Positions 1-7,120 of a stretch of DNA of 11,170 nucleotides are shown here, piece after piece (positions within the stretch are counted from its first letter, which is position 1; each line of letters begins with the position of its first letter). The position numbers and the translations under genes were made by a program. Origin of the DNA: Candidatus Eiseniibacteriota bacterium. GTDB lineage: Bacteria > Eisenbacteria > RBG-16-71-46 > CAIMUX01. The notes under the pieces were generated by a model. That model saw only the letters and a list, made by a program, of their open reading frames with translations. It searched no databases and was not told the origin of the DNA. Location of the stretch: assembly GCA_020431745.1 (NCBI GenBank), contig JAGQHR010000049.1, forward strand, positions 1 to 11,170. Reading direction: 5' to 3'.

Positions 1-379
1 CATTTCCGAACGCCGCTGACCATCGTCTCCGCGCGCGTCCTCCGTTCCTTTGCGCCGTGGATGGCTCGGGGGTGCGGCCCACCTGGTTCAGGGAGGTGCG
101 TCCCACGCGGTGGGTTGCAACGCGCGCCTGCCCGCCCCCGGTCATTTGCGGAGGCGTGCCCACTGCCGCGGCCCCTTGCAACCCGCTTGGCCCGTGCCGC
201 CCATCTTCGATATGATCGGCGCCGCTTGTGCCCGAGAAACCGGACCGGTGGACATCGCCCCTTCGGCGACCGTGCCGTTCCCATGTGGACCCCGGACGTT
301 CCGGGGAGGGCCTTCGAAGTCATCGACATCCGGCGGAGAGGCCCCGGGAGGGGTGTTGGATCCGCCACGAGGAGACAGC
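1..379. other. Leading stretch without a credible gene
   Basis: Frames here stay open mainly because the DNA is GC-rich. Their translations are Arg/Pro/Gly-rich and contain no domain I recognise, on either strand. The open frame of the next gene runs back to about position 50, but only the start at 380 has a good ribosome binding site. The one positive signal is a possible promoter at 187-216. The tail of an upstream gene could lie in the first bases, but I cannot support one. Confidence 0.5.
187..216 (+). promoter_or_regulatory. Possible sigma70-type promoter for the gene at 380
   Basis: TTGGCC at 187-192 (four of six matches to TTGACA) is followed, after an 18-base spacer, by TATGAT at 211-216 (five of six matches to TATAAT). 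This would give a leader of roughly 155 bases before the ATG at 380. An A/T-rich hexamer stands out in such GC-rich DNA, but this is motif reading only. Confidence 0.35.
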
Positions 380-919
380 ATGGAACTCTGGTCGGCCATC
401 TTTGGCAAGGGGCTCACGCCGATTCGGCTGTGGCTGAAGCTCGATCCCGAGACGCGGATGGAGGCGGCGACCGCCCTCTATCGCCACGACTGGGAGGACG
501 ATCCTGTCAAGCTCGAGGCCGACCTGGCGATCGCTGCCGCCCTCCGGTTCCGTCCCGTCGCGGTCAAGAAGATGCCGGAGGCCGAGCGCATCAAGACCTT
601 GGCCCGCGTCGTCCGCCCGGAGCAGTCCCTCATCTCCTCGCTCCTGCTCGCGCTGCACCTGGAGGGGCGGACCGACATGATGGCGACCTTCCTCGACAGT
701 CTCGAGATCCCGCACGAAGGCGGTCTCATCGATGCCGAGTTCGAGTGCGAACCGCCATCGGACGAGAAGATCAAGCCGGCGATCGAGGCTCTCTTCGCGA
801 AATATCCCGGGCCGCAGGTCGAGCTGTACCTGGTCACCATCTATATGATGGATCAGCAGACCTGGCAGAACGTCGGCACCGTCATGAAGGAGCGCGTCGA
901 GGCGAGCACAGCTTCTTAG
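380..919 (+). CDS. Conserved-looking soluble protein of unknown function (179 aa)
   Basis: I do not recognise this protein. The ATG at 380 is preceded at proper distance by GAGGAG (positions 369-374), which is why this start is preferred over the upstream open frame. The product begins MELWSAIFGKG, has no signal peptide or membrane segment, and is rich in Glu, Lys, Leu and Ala. The pattern suggests a mostly alpha-helical cytoplasmic protein, possibly of helical-repeat type: amphipathic stretches occur around residues 25-60, 70-110 and 130-170. Several Met residues sit in the last third (a YMMD motif near the C-terminus). The residue mix is much more protein-like than in the overlapping frames. 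It is followed by a convergent transporter gene 118 bases away, so it is probably monocistronic. Confidence 0.72.
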   Translation: MELWSAIFGKGLTPIRLWLKLDPETRMEAATALYRHDWEDDPVKLEADLAIAAALRFRPVAVKKMPEAERIKTLARVVRPEQSLISSLLLALHLEGRTDMMATFLDSLEIPHEGGLIDAEFECEPPSDEKIKPAIEALFAKYPGPQVELYLVTIYMMDQQTWQNVGTVMKERVEASTAS

Positions 920-1037
920 CCGGAGCGGCCGGCCAGCGTGGCCCGAGGTGGTCGGTTCGCCCCGCCTTAGGTCGGTCAGCCGAGCCTCGGTCCGGATCGG
1001 TCGGTCCAGCCAGCTCCGTGCGGCCCGGCCGCGTCCA

Positions 1038-1922
1038 CTAGCGCAGGTGGGCCAACAGGAACGGCAGGAGGATGGCGCTCGCCAACGTGGTGAGCAGAAC
1101 CGCGGACGCGACGCCATCGGACGGCCGCCCGACGCGACGGGCCAGGACCAGATTGATCACCGCCGCCGGCAACAGCGCGTAGACGATGAGCACGCGCCGC
1201 AGCTCTCCCTCCGGTCGGATCCACGCGAGGGTCGCCCACAACGCGAGCAGTCCCGAACCGTACCGCACGATCAGGACGACCACCGCCTCCCGCAGCGACG
1301 ACAGTCCGATGCGCGAGAGGGACTCCCCCAGAAGCACCAGCATCATCGGAACGGCGGCCTGGCCGGCGAGATGCGGCACGCGCAGCACGATGTCCGGGGG
1401 CTGGAAGTCGATCGCCTTGCAAAGAAGCGCCAGCGCGGTCGCCCAGAGCACCGGCTCTCGCAGCGCCGTGCGCAGCTGCGTCTTTCCGTAGAGGATGGCG
1501 ATTCCCACCGAAAAGACAGCCGTGCTCGTCACCATGAAGCAGATCACGCCGCGGGAAAGCGCCTCCGGGCCGAAGTTCGCGATCAGGAGCGGAAAGGGAA
1601 GGTTCGCGGAGTTCACGAACGTCGCCGGCAGCAGCAGCTCCCGCCGGTCCTGCCAGCCCAGCATGCGCAGCACGATCCATCCGAGGAGGAGTCCCGTGCC
1701 GATCTGGATCAGCGTCGCCCCGGTGGCGTCGCGGATCTCGCCGGCGTCCACAGTGGATCCGAGAATCGCGGTGAAGACGAGACAGGGCACCAGGTCCGCG
1801 GTCACGAACCGGATGACGTCGGTGAAGTCGGGACGGAAGCGGCGCGCATAGAAGTACGACACCAGCACGACGCCGAAGACCTCGATCACCGAGCCGAGGA
1901 CGATGCGTACGTTTTCCGTCAC
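1038..1922 (-). CDS. AEC (auxin efflux carrier / PIN-like) family transporter
   Basis: Inner-membrane carrier of the AEC (Mem_trans) family, which moves small organic anions or related solutes. The substrate cannot be told from sequence. The 294-aa product consists almost entirely of hydrophobic segments consistent with about ten helices. Family hallmarks are the first helix ending in YFYARR (residues 23-28), the Pro-containing second helix (about 40-55, TADLVPCLVF), the central FVNSANLPFPL block (102-112), the Pro-Met-containing helix ending in LLGESL (about 191-202), and the C-terminal pair with a LLTTLAS motif (about 277-282). The start is taken as GTG at 1922, which places the first helix at residues 8-25 as in the family. 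No good ribosome binding site precedes it, so the start is uncertain by some codons. It is slightly shorter than the usual 300-320 aa. It lies divergent to the propeller gene and convergent with the gene at 380. Confidence 0.87.
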   Translation of the reverse strand: MTENVRIVLGSVIEVFGVVLVSYFYARRFRPDFTDVIRFVTADLVPCLVFTAILGSTVDAGEIRDATGATLIQIGTGLLLGWIVLRMLGWQDRRELLLPATFVNSANLPFPLLIANFGPEALSRGVICFMVTSTAVFSVGIAILYGKTQLRTALREPVLWATALALLCKAIDFQPPDIVLRVPHLAGQAAVPMMLVLLGESLSRIGLSSLREAVVVLIVRYGSGLLALWATLAWIRPEGELRRVLIVYALLPAAVINLVLARRVGRPSDGVASAVLLTTLASAILLPFLLAHLR

Positions 1923-2029
1923 GGAGACGGAGGATACGCCATCGCCCGGGGGAGTGCAGCCACGGCGACGCGCGGCGTTAGATTGTCGTGAGACGCCACC
2001 CCTGTCCGTTCGCACGGCCGCGCGTTGGC

Positions 2030-2035
2030 TATACT
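2030..2035 (+). promoter_or_regulatory. Possible -10 element upstream of the propeller gene
   Basis: TATACT (five of six matches to TATAAT) lies 168 bases before the ATG at 2198, within the 275-base divergent intergenic region 1923-2197. No convincing -35 hexamer is found at 16-18 bases. Downstream, in what would be the leader, 2129-2152 can fold into a hairpin (GAGC and GATCC pairing with GGATC and GCTC, 3-base bulge, 3-base loop). Otherwise I see nothing in this region. Confidence 0.2.
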
Positions 2036-2197
2036 CATCCGCGCAGCGAACGGGGCACCCGGCGCACGAGCGCCCGAGACCGGGGACGGTCGGTCTCCAC
2101 CCGGCCTCCCGGGCACTCGACGCGGACCGAGCGACGATCCACGGGATCGCTCCGATATTCGCCCGCCACAGCGATCGACCCTTCCGGGAGGTGCAGC

Positions 2198-3544
2198 ATG
2201 ACCCGACGAGTCCTACCCCTTGCCCTCGTCTTCCTCGGTATGTGTGCGACGTCGTCCCGCGGGGTGTGGCAGACCACACCCGTGGAAACGGTCGGATCGA
2301 CGGGGGAGTACACCTCGATCGCGCTCGACAGCCAGGGCTATCCGCACATCGCCTACTACAACAACACCGAGGGCGGGCTCAAGCACGCGTGGTGGAACGG
2401 CTCGATCTGGCAGCGGGAGATGGTCGATGCAGGGGACAACATCGGATGGTGGACCTCGATCGCGCTCGACTCCCAGGACCGCCCCCACATCAGCTACTAC
2501 GACTTCTTCGCCTCCGCCCTCAAGTTCGCACGGTTCGACGGGGCTCTCTGGCACACCGAGACGGTGGATGCCGACGGCTACGTCGGCGACTACACCTCGC
2601 TCGCCTTGGACAGCGCCGATCTACCCCACATCTCCTATCGCGACGAGAGCGGCGGCACGCTGAACTATGCGCATTGGAACGGAAGCGCCTGGGAGTTGAG
2701 CATCGTGGCGGGATCGGGCGTCGGCGCCTGGTCGTCGATCGCGGTCGACCACCTGGACCGTCCCCATATCGCCTACTGCGATCACACGAACAACGATCTG
2801 GAGTATGCGCGCTGGGACGGATCGAGCTGGCAGAACGAGACCGTGGACAGCGACGGCAACGTCGGTCTGTGGCTCTCGATGGCGTTGGACGACCAGGATC
2901 ACGCCCACATTTCCTACTGCGACTACGACAACTACGATCTCAAGTACGCACGTGAGAGCGCCAACGGTTGGGACATCGACGTCGCCCAGGCTGACGGCTT
3001 CGTCGGCTGGTTCACTTCGATCGCGCTCGACGGGCAGGGGCTGCCGCACATCTCCTATTGGGACCTGCAGAACAACGATCTGGACTATGCCCACTGGGAC
3101 GGCAGTGTCTGGCAGCTCGAGGTCGTTCACTCCCAGCTCGATGTCGGAAACTGGACCTCGATCGCCGTCGATGCGAGCGGCCGTTCCCACATTTCGTACG
3201 AGTACAACTACTACGGCGATCTCTACTACGCGACGAACGAGAGCCCTGCGGGCGTCGATACCGATGCTCCTCGCAGGACGGAGCTGGCGATGAGCCTTCC
3301 GAGCCCGAATCCGATGCGCTCGTCGACGACGATCGACCTGGTTCTGCCGTCCGGAGCGGCGCGGGTCGAGGTTCTCGATGCGAGGGGCCGGCGAGTGCGC
3401 CGGATCCTGGATGGATGGCGTTCCTCCGGGCCGTTGCGGGTCGAGTGGGACGGGCGCGGACACCCCGTTCCGTCCGGCGGCTACCTCGTTCGGCTGACGA
3501 CCTCGCAGGGAACCGTCACGCGTACCCTCGTTCGGCTTCGCTGA
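2198..3544 (+). CDS. Exported seven-repeat beta-propeller-like protein with FlgD-Ig-like C-terminal domain
   Basis: Secreted or cell-surface protein of 448 aa; ligand or enzymatic role unknown. The ATG at 2198 follows GGGAGGTG at good distance. Residues 1-22 form a signal peptide (Arg-Arg, a Leu/Val core, then small residues). Residues 24-349 hold seven copies of a ~47-residue unit. Its conserved pieces are VG..TSIALD, PHISYYD, a Leu-x-Tyr-Ala strand, and W..E.VD. The N-terminal piece W24-Q...E30-T-V supplies the last strand missing from repeat 7, as expected for a propeller ring closed by a velcro strand. Residues 362-448 match the FlgD-Ig-like (FlgDIg_4) type: SPNP near the start, V.V.D..GR.VR, WDGR, and a G.Y.VRL strand close to the C-terminus. 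Such domains in FCB bacteria often sit where T9SS-type sorting signals occur; whether that route operates here is inference. There is no Cys-based lipobox I would trust (the Cys at 16 is preceded by Met). Confidence 0.85.
   Translation: MTRRVLPLALVFLGMCATSSRGVWQTTPVETVGSTGEYTSIALDSQGYPHIAYYNNTEGGLKHAWWNGSIWQREMVDAGDNIGWWTSIALDSQDRPHISYYDFFASALKFARFDGALWHTETVDADGYVGDYTSLALDSADLPHISYRDESGGTLNYAHWNGSAWELSIVAGSGVGAWSSIAVDHLDRPHIAYCDHTNNDLEYARWDGSSWQNETVDSDGNVGLWLSMALDDQDHAHISYCDYDNYDLKYARESANGWDIDVAQADGFVGWFTSIALDGQGLPHISYWDLQNNDLDYAHWDGSVWQLEVVHSQLDVGNWTSIAVDASGRSHISYEYNYYGDLYYATNESPAGVDTDAPRRTELAMSLPSPNPMRSSTTIDLVLPSGAARVEVLDARGRRVRRILDGWRSSGPLRVEWDGRGHPVPSGGYLVRLTTSQGTVTRTLVRLR
2267..3244 (+). 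repeat. Seven in-frame ~140-base protein repeats (propeller blades)
   Basis: The seven TSIALD-type strands begin near residues 38, 84, 131, 177, 223, 270 and 317, a regular 46-47 residue period. Each is followed by a PHISY-type strand 7-8 residues later. Seven W..E.V strands are also present, offset by one because the first lies at the N-terminus. DNA copies share blocks such as TCGATCGCGCTCGAC but have diverged at many third positions, so this is an old, selected repeat rather than a recent expansion. Confidence 0.85.
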
Positions 3545-3580
3545 CCGTCCGGCCGCTAGGTCTTGCCGGTCACGTCGCGG

Positions 3581-3586
3581 TATGAT
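3581..3586 (+). promoter_or_regulatory. Possible -10 element upstream of the lipoprotein gene
   Basis: TATGAT (five of six matches) lies 92 bases before the ATG at 3673. It is identical to the hexamer at 211-216 and followed by the same C. No acceptable -35 element was found at 16-18 bases upstream. TTGCCG at 3563-3568 is too close. Confidence 0.2.
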
Positions 3587-3672
3587 CCACTGCCCTGTCG
3601 GTGCGGACATGGAGTCAGGCGGCGGTTCGGCACGACGACCGCCCCTGGAGTCCGCTCATCGGGGGAGTGTCC

Positions 3673-4563
3673 ATGCGATTTCTTCGAGCTTCAGAGAGGT
3701 GCCGGGCCGAGCAAGTTCACCGGGTCGGTAACGGCAACGGGCGGAGTCGGCGCCGCACGGTAGCGCGCTGGGTCGCGCTTGCGAGCCTCACGATCTGTAC
3801 TGGCCTGCTGTCGGCCTCCTGCCAGCGCGAAAAGAAAGACGGCGATACCGACCAGGCCAAGTCCGGCCAGACCGCGGCGCACCCGCCGGCCAAACCGGAA
3901 ACCCAGGGCCGGGCCGATGAGCATGCGGCGCGGGTCGCGGCGCAGGTGATGGACGCGATGGGTGGCCAAAAGGCCTGGAACGACACCCGGTACCTCTCCT
4001 GGAAGTTCATGGGTAACCGGCAACACTACTGGGACAAGTGGACCAACGACGTCCGCATCGAATCGAACGACGTCGTCATCCTCCTCAATCTCGACACCAA
4101 ACTGGGCAGCGTGCAAAAGGCCGGCGAGCAGATCGTGGACGGCGACGCGATCCAGAACTATCTCGAGCGTGGTTATGCCTGGTGGGTCAACGACTCCTAT
4201 TGGATGTTCATGCCCTACAAGCTGCGGGATCCGGGAGTCGACCTGGTCTATGGTGGGGAGCAGGTGCTCTCCGACGGACGCCCCGCGGACGTGCTGACGA
4301 TGATGTTCGAGAGCGTCGGCTTGACCCCGCGCAACAAGTACGACGTCTATGTCGATCGGGAGTCCCACCTGGTGGTGCAGTGGTCCTATTACAAGGATCG
4401 GGACGATCCCGAGCCGCAGTTCACCGCCCCATGGGGTGGGTGGCAGCAGTTCGGCAAGATCAAGCTGGCCACGCAGCACGGTCGCGGACAGGACTGGCAG
4501 ATCCACGTCTACGACTCTCTGCCACGGACCGTGTTCGAAAGCTTCGGTCCGGTGCAGGCCTGA
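3673..4563 (+). CDS. Predicted lipoprotein of unknown function (296 aa)
   Basis: The ATG at 3673 is preceded by GGGGGAG five bases away; an upstream in-frame GTG at 3601 lacks such a site. The N-terminus has an unusually long basic region (including GRSRRR at 23-28), a hydrophobic core at about 32-46 and a lipobox-like SAS-Cys50, so export and lipid attachment are likely. A charged, Pro/Ala/Gln-rich linker follows (about 51-82). The mature domain begins with AARVAAQVMDAMGG and then alternates short aromatic-rich strands (Tyr/Trp clusters around 107-125 and 170-190, a YDVYVD strand near 225, and WSYYKDRD near 240). This opening helix followed by antiparallel strands resembles LolA/LolB-like lipid-binding barrels and related DUF families, but that is a fold-level guess. 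It ends 49 bases before the carbonic anhydrase gene on the same strand, so co-transcription is likely. Confidence 0.75.
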   Translation: MRFLRASERCRAEQVHRVGNGNGRSRRRTVARWVALASLTICTGLLSASCQREKKDGDTDQAKSGQTAAHPPAKPETQGRADEHAARVAAQVMDAMGGQKAWNDTRYLSWKFMGNRQHYWDKWTNDVRIESNDVVILLNLDTKLGSVQKAGEQIVDGDAIQNYLERGYAWWVNDSYWMFMPYKLRDPGVDLVYGGEQVLSDGRPADVLTMMFESVGLTPRNKYDVYVDRESHLVVQWSYYKDRDDPEPQFTAPWGGWQQFGKIKLATQHGRGQDWQIHVYDSLPRTVFESFGPVQA

Positions 4564-4612
4564 TCGCATCGATGCAGCGTCCACGGCCGCGACATCGAGG
4601 AGTGACCACAGG

Positions 4613-5239
4613 ATGACCTCTGCACGCGACGCACTCGAGCGACTGCGCGAAGGCAATCAACGGTTCGTGTCCGGATTGCGCAGCATCGACGCCTTCATGA
4701 GCCAAACGAAGCGTGCCGAGCTCATCGAGGGGCAGAGCCCGTTCGCCGTCATCCTGGGCTGCTCCGACTCCCGCGTTCCCGTGGAGACGGTCTTCGACCA
4801 GGGCGTGGGAGATCTCTTCGTGATCCGCGTCGCCGGCAACATCGTGGCCGCCTCCCAGATCGGAAGCGTGGAGTTCGCGGCGGAACGATTCGGCACCCGC
4901 CTCGTCCTGGTGCTGGGTCATACTCTCTGCGGGGCGATCCAGGCGACCTTGGAGGTGTTGCAACGGCCGGACCAGAGCCAGTCCCGCAACCTGCTGTCGA
5001 TCGTCGATCGGATCCGTCCGGCCGTGGCTGGTCTCCTGGAGACCGACCTGGCGCGCGATCCTGAGGCGTTGGCCCGTGAATGCGTGCGCACCAACGTACG
5101 GGTCGCCGCCAACAGCCTGCGCCACGGATCGGGGATCCTCGAACAGCTCATCCAGGACGACGGACTCTTGGTCGTGGGGGCCGAGTACTCGCTCGAGACC
5201 GGTCAGGTCGACTTCTTCGACGGCGTTCCTCCGGCCTGA
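4613..5239 (+). CDS. Beta-class carbonic anhydrase
   Basis: Zinc enzyme that interconverts CO2 and bicarbonate in the cytoplasm, supplying bicarbonate to carboxylases and helping pH balance. The 208-aa product is a typical length for bacterial beta-carbonic anhydrases. The signature is complete: CSDSR (Cys50 as zinc ligand, with the Asp52/Arg54 dyad), the VIRVAGN block at 70-76, and GHTLCGA with His103 and Cys106 as remaining ligands. The N-terminal REGNQRF motif (13-19) is also usual. The ATG at 4613 follows GAGGAG (4597-4602) with a slightly long spacer. No signal peptide is present. It is probably in one transcript with the lipoprotein gene at 3673; a functional link between the two is not evident. 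Confidence 0.95.
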   Translation: MTSARDALERLREGNQRFVSGLRSIDAFMSQTKRAELIEGQSPFAVILGCSDSRVPVETVFDQGVGDLFVIRVAGNIVAASQIGSVEFAAERFGTRLVLVLGHTLCGAIQATLEVLQRPDQSQSRNLLSIVDRIRPAVAGLLETDLARDPEALARECVRTNVRVAANSLRHGSGILEQLIQDDGLLVVGAEYSLETGQVDFFDGVPPA

Positions 5240-5272
5240 TCTCGCTGATCCGAACGATCGGCGGAACGGCGG

Positions 5273-5306
5273 ACGGTTCCATTTTTCCAATCCTCGGAAG
5301 AACCGT
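5273..5306 (+). terminator. Hairpin after the carbonic anhydrase gene, possible transcript end
   Basis: ACGGTTC (5273-5279) pairs with GAACCGT (5300-5306). Inside, TTCC (5285-5288) pairs with GGAA (5296-5299) around a 7-base loop, with a 5-base bulge on the left arm. It lies 33 bases past the stop codon. No T-run follows, so it is not a classical intrinsic terminator; it could instead be an RNA stability element or a degenerate outlier of the neighbouring repeat array. Confidence 0.25.
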
Positions 5307-5325
5307 GCAGGTACGATCTTCCCGT

Positions 5326-5449
5326 TCGGTTCCACCCGCACCCCACGGAGGAATCGTTTTCCACTCGCACCCCAGGAGGAATCGATTTCCACTCGTGCCT
5401 CGCGAAGGCAATCGGTTCCACTCGAACGCCGCGCCGGCTTCCGAAGGAG
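5326..5449 (+). repeat. Four tandem ~29-base imperfect repeats in the leader of the DUF1579 gene
   Basis: The units start at 5326, 5354, 5382 and 5412. Their TTCC cores are at 5330, 5359, 5387 and 5416, a period of 28-29 bases. The approximate consensus is TCGrTTCCACTCGC, then CCCC, then a purine core GGAGGAA (GAAGGCA in unit three, GAAGGAG in unit four). The last core is the ribosome binding site of the next gene. The period is not a multiple of three, so the repeats are not explained by a repetitive protein. TTCC and GGAA within one unit are complementary, so each could form a short hairpin. Confidence 0.7.
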
Positions 5450-5457
5450 TCCCTACC

Positions 5458-6069
5458 GTGTCGAATCCCGATCCCACTGAACGCAAGAACTCTCCGGCCG
5501 ATCCCACGATTCCCGAGGAGTTCCTCTCCGCCCTGATGAAGTGGCGTGCCGTGCGCGAGCCCGGTCCTGCGCACGTGCTTCTGCCCACGCTGGTGGGAAC
5601 ATGGGATGTGCAGGTCCGCTTCCATGGAGGCGCGGAGGCGTATGAGAGCGCGGCCACGGCCACCAAGCGTCTTGCGCATGGCGGCCGGTTCCTTTTCGAG
5701 GATCTCCAGGGTGAGATCCAGGCTCCCGACGAAACCGGCCGGATGCGCCCGGAGCCGTATTCCGTCACGCGGACCCTCGGCTATGACCGATGCAAGAACG
5801 CGTGGGTGGGCACATTCCTCGAGAACCAGAACACATCCCTGATCTCCATTGTCGGCGCGGTACCGGTGCCCGAGGCGCCACCAGCCGGATCTCCTTACGA
5901 GCTGTCGCTCTACGGGCACTGTGACGAACCGATGCTCGACCTCCACGACACGGTCATCCGGTGGGACTTGCGGATCGAGAGCGCGACGAGACACACGTGG
6001 GAACTATTCGCGATGGCCGCCGGTGGACGGAAGGTCTTCGATTTCGTCTACGAACGTGCCGGCGACTGA
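5458..6069 (+). CDS. DUF1579-like protein of unknown function
   Basis: 203-aa protein resembling the DUF1579 family, lipocalin-like beta-barrel domains without a known reaction. Matching features are the opening L.GTWDV.V strand (45-52), the HGGRFLFED.QGE block (74-86), TLGYDRCKNAWVGTF.EN (106-123) and a closing FDFVYER strand (194-200). The GTG at 5458 is chosen because GAAGGAG ends eight bases before it; upstream codons run through the nucleotide repeat array and are not credible protein. Residues 1-35 form a polar, Pro-rich N-terminal extension. There is no signal peptide, so it is probably cytoplasmic. An insertion at about 88-103 and a Pro-rich loop at 136-146 depart from the compact family core. 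Its last 22 bases overlap the end of the convergent AraC-type gene. Confidence 0.82.
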   Translation: MSNPDPTERKNSPADPTIPEEFLSALMKWRAVREPGPAHVLLPTLVGTWDVQVRFHGGAEAYESAATATKRLAHGGRFLFEDLQGEIQAPDETGRMRPEPYSVTRTLGYDRCKNAWVGTFLENQNTSLISIVGAVPVPEAPPAGSPYELSLYGHCDEPMLDLHDTVIRWDLRIESATRHTWELFAMAAGGRKVFDFVYERAGD

Positions 6070-6962
6070 TCGCGTGCGTTCGGCGGAGTGCCGAGCTCTG
6101 CGAACGTGCGATGGAGTCGGGCGGGGGAGACGCCGACCCAATCCCGGAACTCCGTGATGAGGTGGGCCTGATCGAAGTACCCCAGGTCGGCCGCCAGCTC
6201 CGCCCAGCGAGGGGCTGAGGACATCGCGCCAAGCACGGTCTGGAATCGGACGATGCGCGCGTAGGTTTTGGGGCCGACACCGACCTCGCGCTTGAATCGA
6301 CGCGTGAAGTGCTGCCGGGACACTCCGTCCGCCCGGGCCAACGAGGCGACGCGCACGTTGCCGTGTTCCGCGGCGATGCGCGCGAGGACGCCATCGAGGC
6401 CCAGCGTAGAGAGCCGGTCGGCAGGTGTTCGCGCGCTCCCGATGTGCGACCGGCTGAGACGCGCCCGGAGCAGACGCTCGAGCCTGCGCGCCCGCTCGTT
6501 CATATCTTGGGTTCGACTCAGAGCGAGGCACGCTCGGGAATCGATGCCGTCCCACAACTCCCGGAGCGGGACCAGCCTGTTCGCCAGGTCGCGTGCGGTC
6601 GCCCCCAGAAAGCCGGCCGGAATTCCGATGGAGAACGCGACGCCGAACAGATCGAGTCCGTAGGTGAAGGTCGTGGGAAGCGGGTGCTCCATCGGGCCGA
6701 GAATCAACGCACGATCGGGCAAGTGACGCGCGCCGAGGTCGAAGAGCAGATTCGCGTCCGCATTCGGCAATAGTCGGGTCATGAGGGGATGGCGACTGGA
6801 GAGTGTCCATCCATCGCGCCGAGGATCGGCTCGATCCGTCGACTGCAGCGCATAGAACCGCGTCACGTAGGGCGCCAGCTCCGGATCTCGCACCGGAATC
6901 TCCGTGTAGCGAACCTCCGCGTCGGCACGCGGGCGCCCGGAAACAGGATCGATACGCGACAC
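6048..6962 (-). CDS. AraC-family transcriptional regulator
   Basis: DNA-binding regulator; effector and targets unknown. The C-terminal domain has both AraC helix-turn-helix units: VASLARADGVSRQHFTRRFK (205-224), and the second unit around 253-285 with the family signature GYFDQAHLITEFR followed by G.SP. The N-terminal domain (about 19-115: RYTEIPVRDPELAPYV, ILGP) resembles the AraC-type sensor DUF6597 group. The start is uncertain. GTG at 6962 has GGAGG (6971-6967) four bases upstream and gives 304 aa. An in-frame GTG at 7091 has GGGGAG five bases upstream and gives 347 aa. I prefer the shorter form because the extra 43 residues are Arg-rich and lie outside family homology. Its 3' end overlaps the DUF1579 gene by 22 bases, tail to tail. 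A palindrome at 7121-7140 lies just upstream and may be its operator. Confidence 0.88.
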   Translation of the reverse strand: MSRIDPVSGRPRADAEVRYTEIPVRDPELAPYVTRFYALQSTDRADPRRDGWTLSSRHPLMTRLLPNADANLLFDLGARHLPDRALILGPMEHPLPTTFTYGLDLFGVAFSIGIPAGFLGATARDLANRLVPLRELWDGIDSRACLALSRTQDMNERARRLERLLRARLSRSHIGSARTPADRLSTLGLDGVLARIAAEHGNVRVASLARADGVSRQHFTRRFKREVGVGPKTYARIVRFQTVLGAMSSAPRWAELAADLGYFDQAHLITEFRDWVGVSPARLHRTFAELGTPPNARDQSPARS

Positions 6963-7120
6963 GAAACCTCCATCACGAACTCTCGTCGCCCAGCGGCGGG
7001 CGAGATCAGGGCGCGGGCCGTGCCTGCGAGCGCCGAGGTAGCGCTCACGATCGCGGATCGAAGCCGTGGCGCGGTCCTCGCCGGACTTCACACACTCTCC
7101 CCACTAGCCAGAACTATTCA

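Noticed and set aside
61..1041. 326-residue open frame on the plus strand overlapping the gene at 380
   Set aside because: Arg/Gly/Pro-rich composition, no ribosome binding site, and it covers the better-supported 380-919 frame.
948..1991. 347-residue open frame on the plus strand
   Set aside because: It is antisense to the AEC transporter. Its product is a hydrophilic Arg/Gln/Asp/His-rich chain, the usual mirror of a membrane protein gene in GC-rich DNA.
3542..3572. Possible terminator after the propeller gene (TGACCG pairing with CGGTCA)
   Set aside because: Only six base pairs around a 19-base loop, with no T-tract; a competing CCGGC/GCCGG pairing is equally likely.
2621..3610. 329-residue minus-strand frame with apparent repeats
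   Set aside because: The repeats are the antisense image of the propeller repeats at 2198-3544; it has no signal peptide or domain of its own.
3691..5392. Two long minus-strand frames (3691-4656 and 4460-5392)
   Set aside because: Both are antisense to the lipoprotein and carbonic anhydrase genes, whose domains or motifs are clear on the plus strand.
5326..5449. Possible CRISPR array
   Set aside because: Units follow one another with hardly any unique spacer, differ in sequence, and total only four. There are no cas genes.
6963..7091. 43-residue N-terminal extension of the AraC-type regulator
   Set aside because: Not fully excluded, since GTG 7091 has GGGGAG in place. However, the residues are Arg-rich, lie outside family homology, and a second good site exists at 6962.
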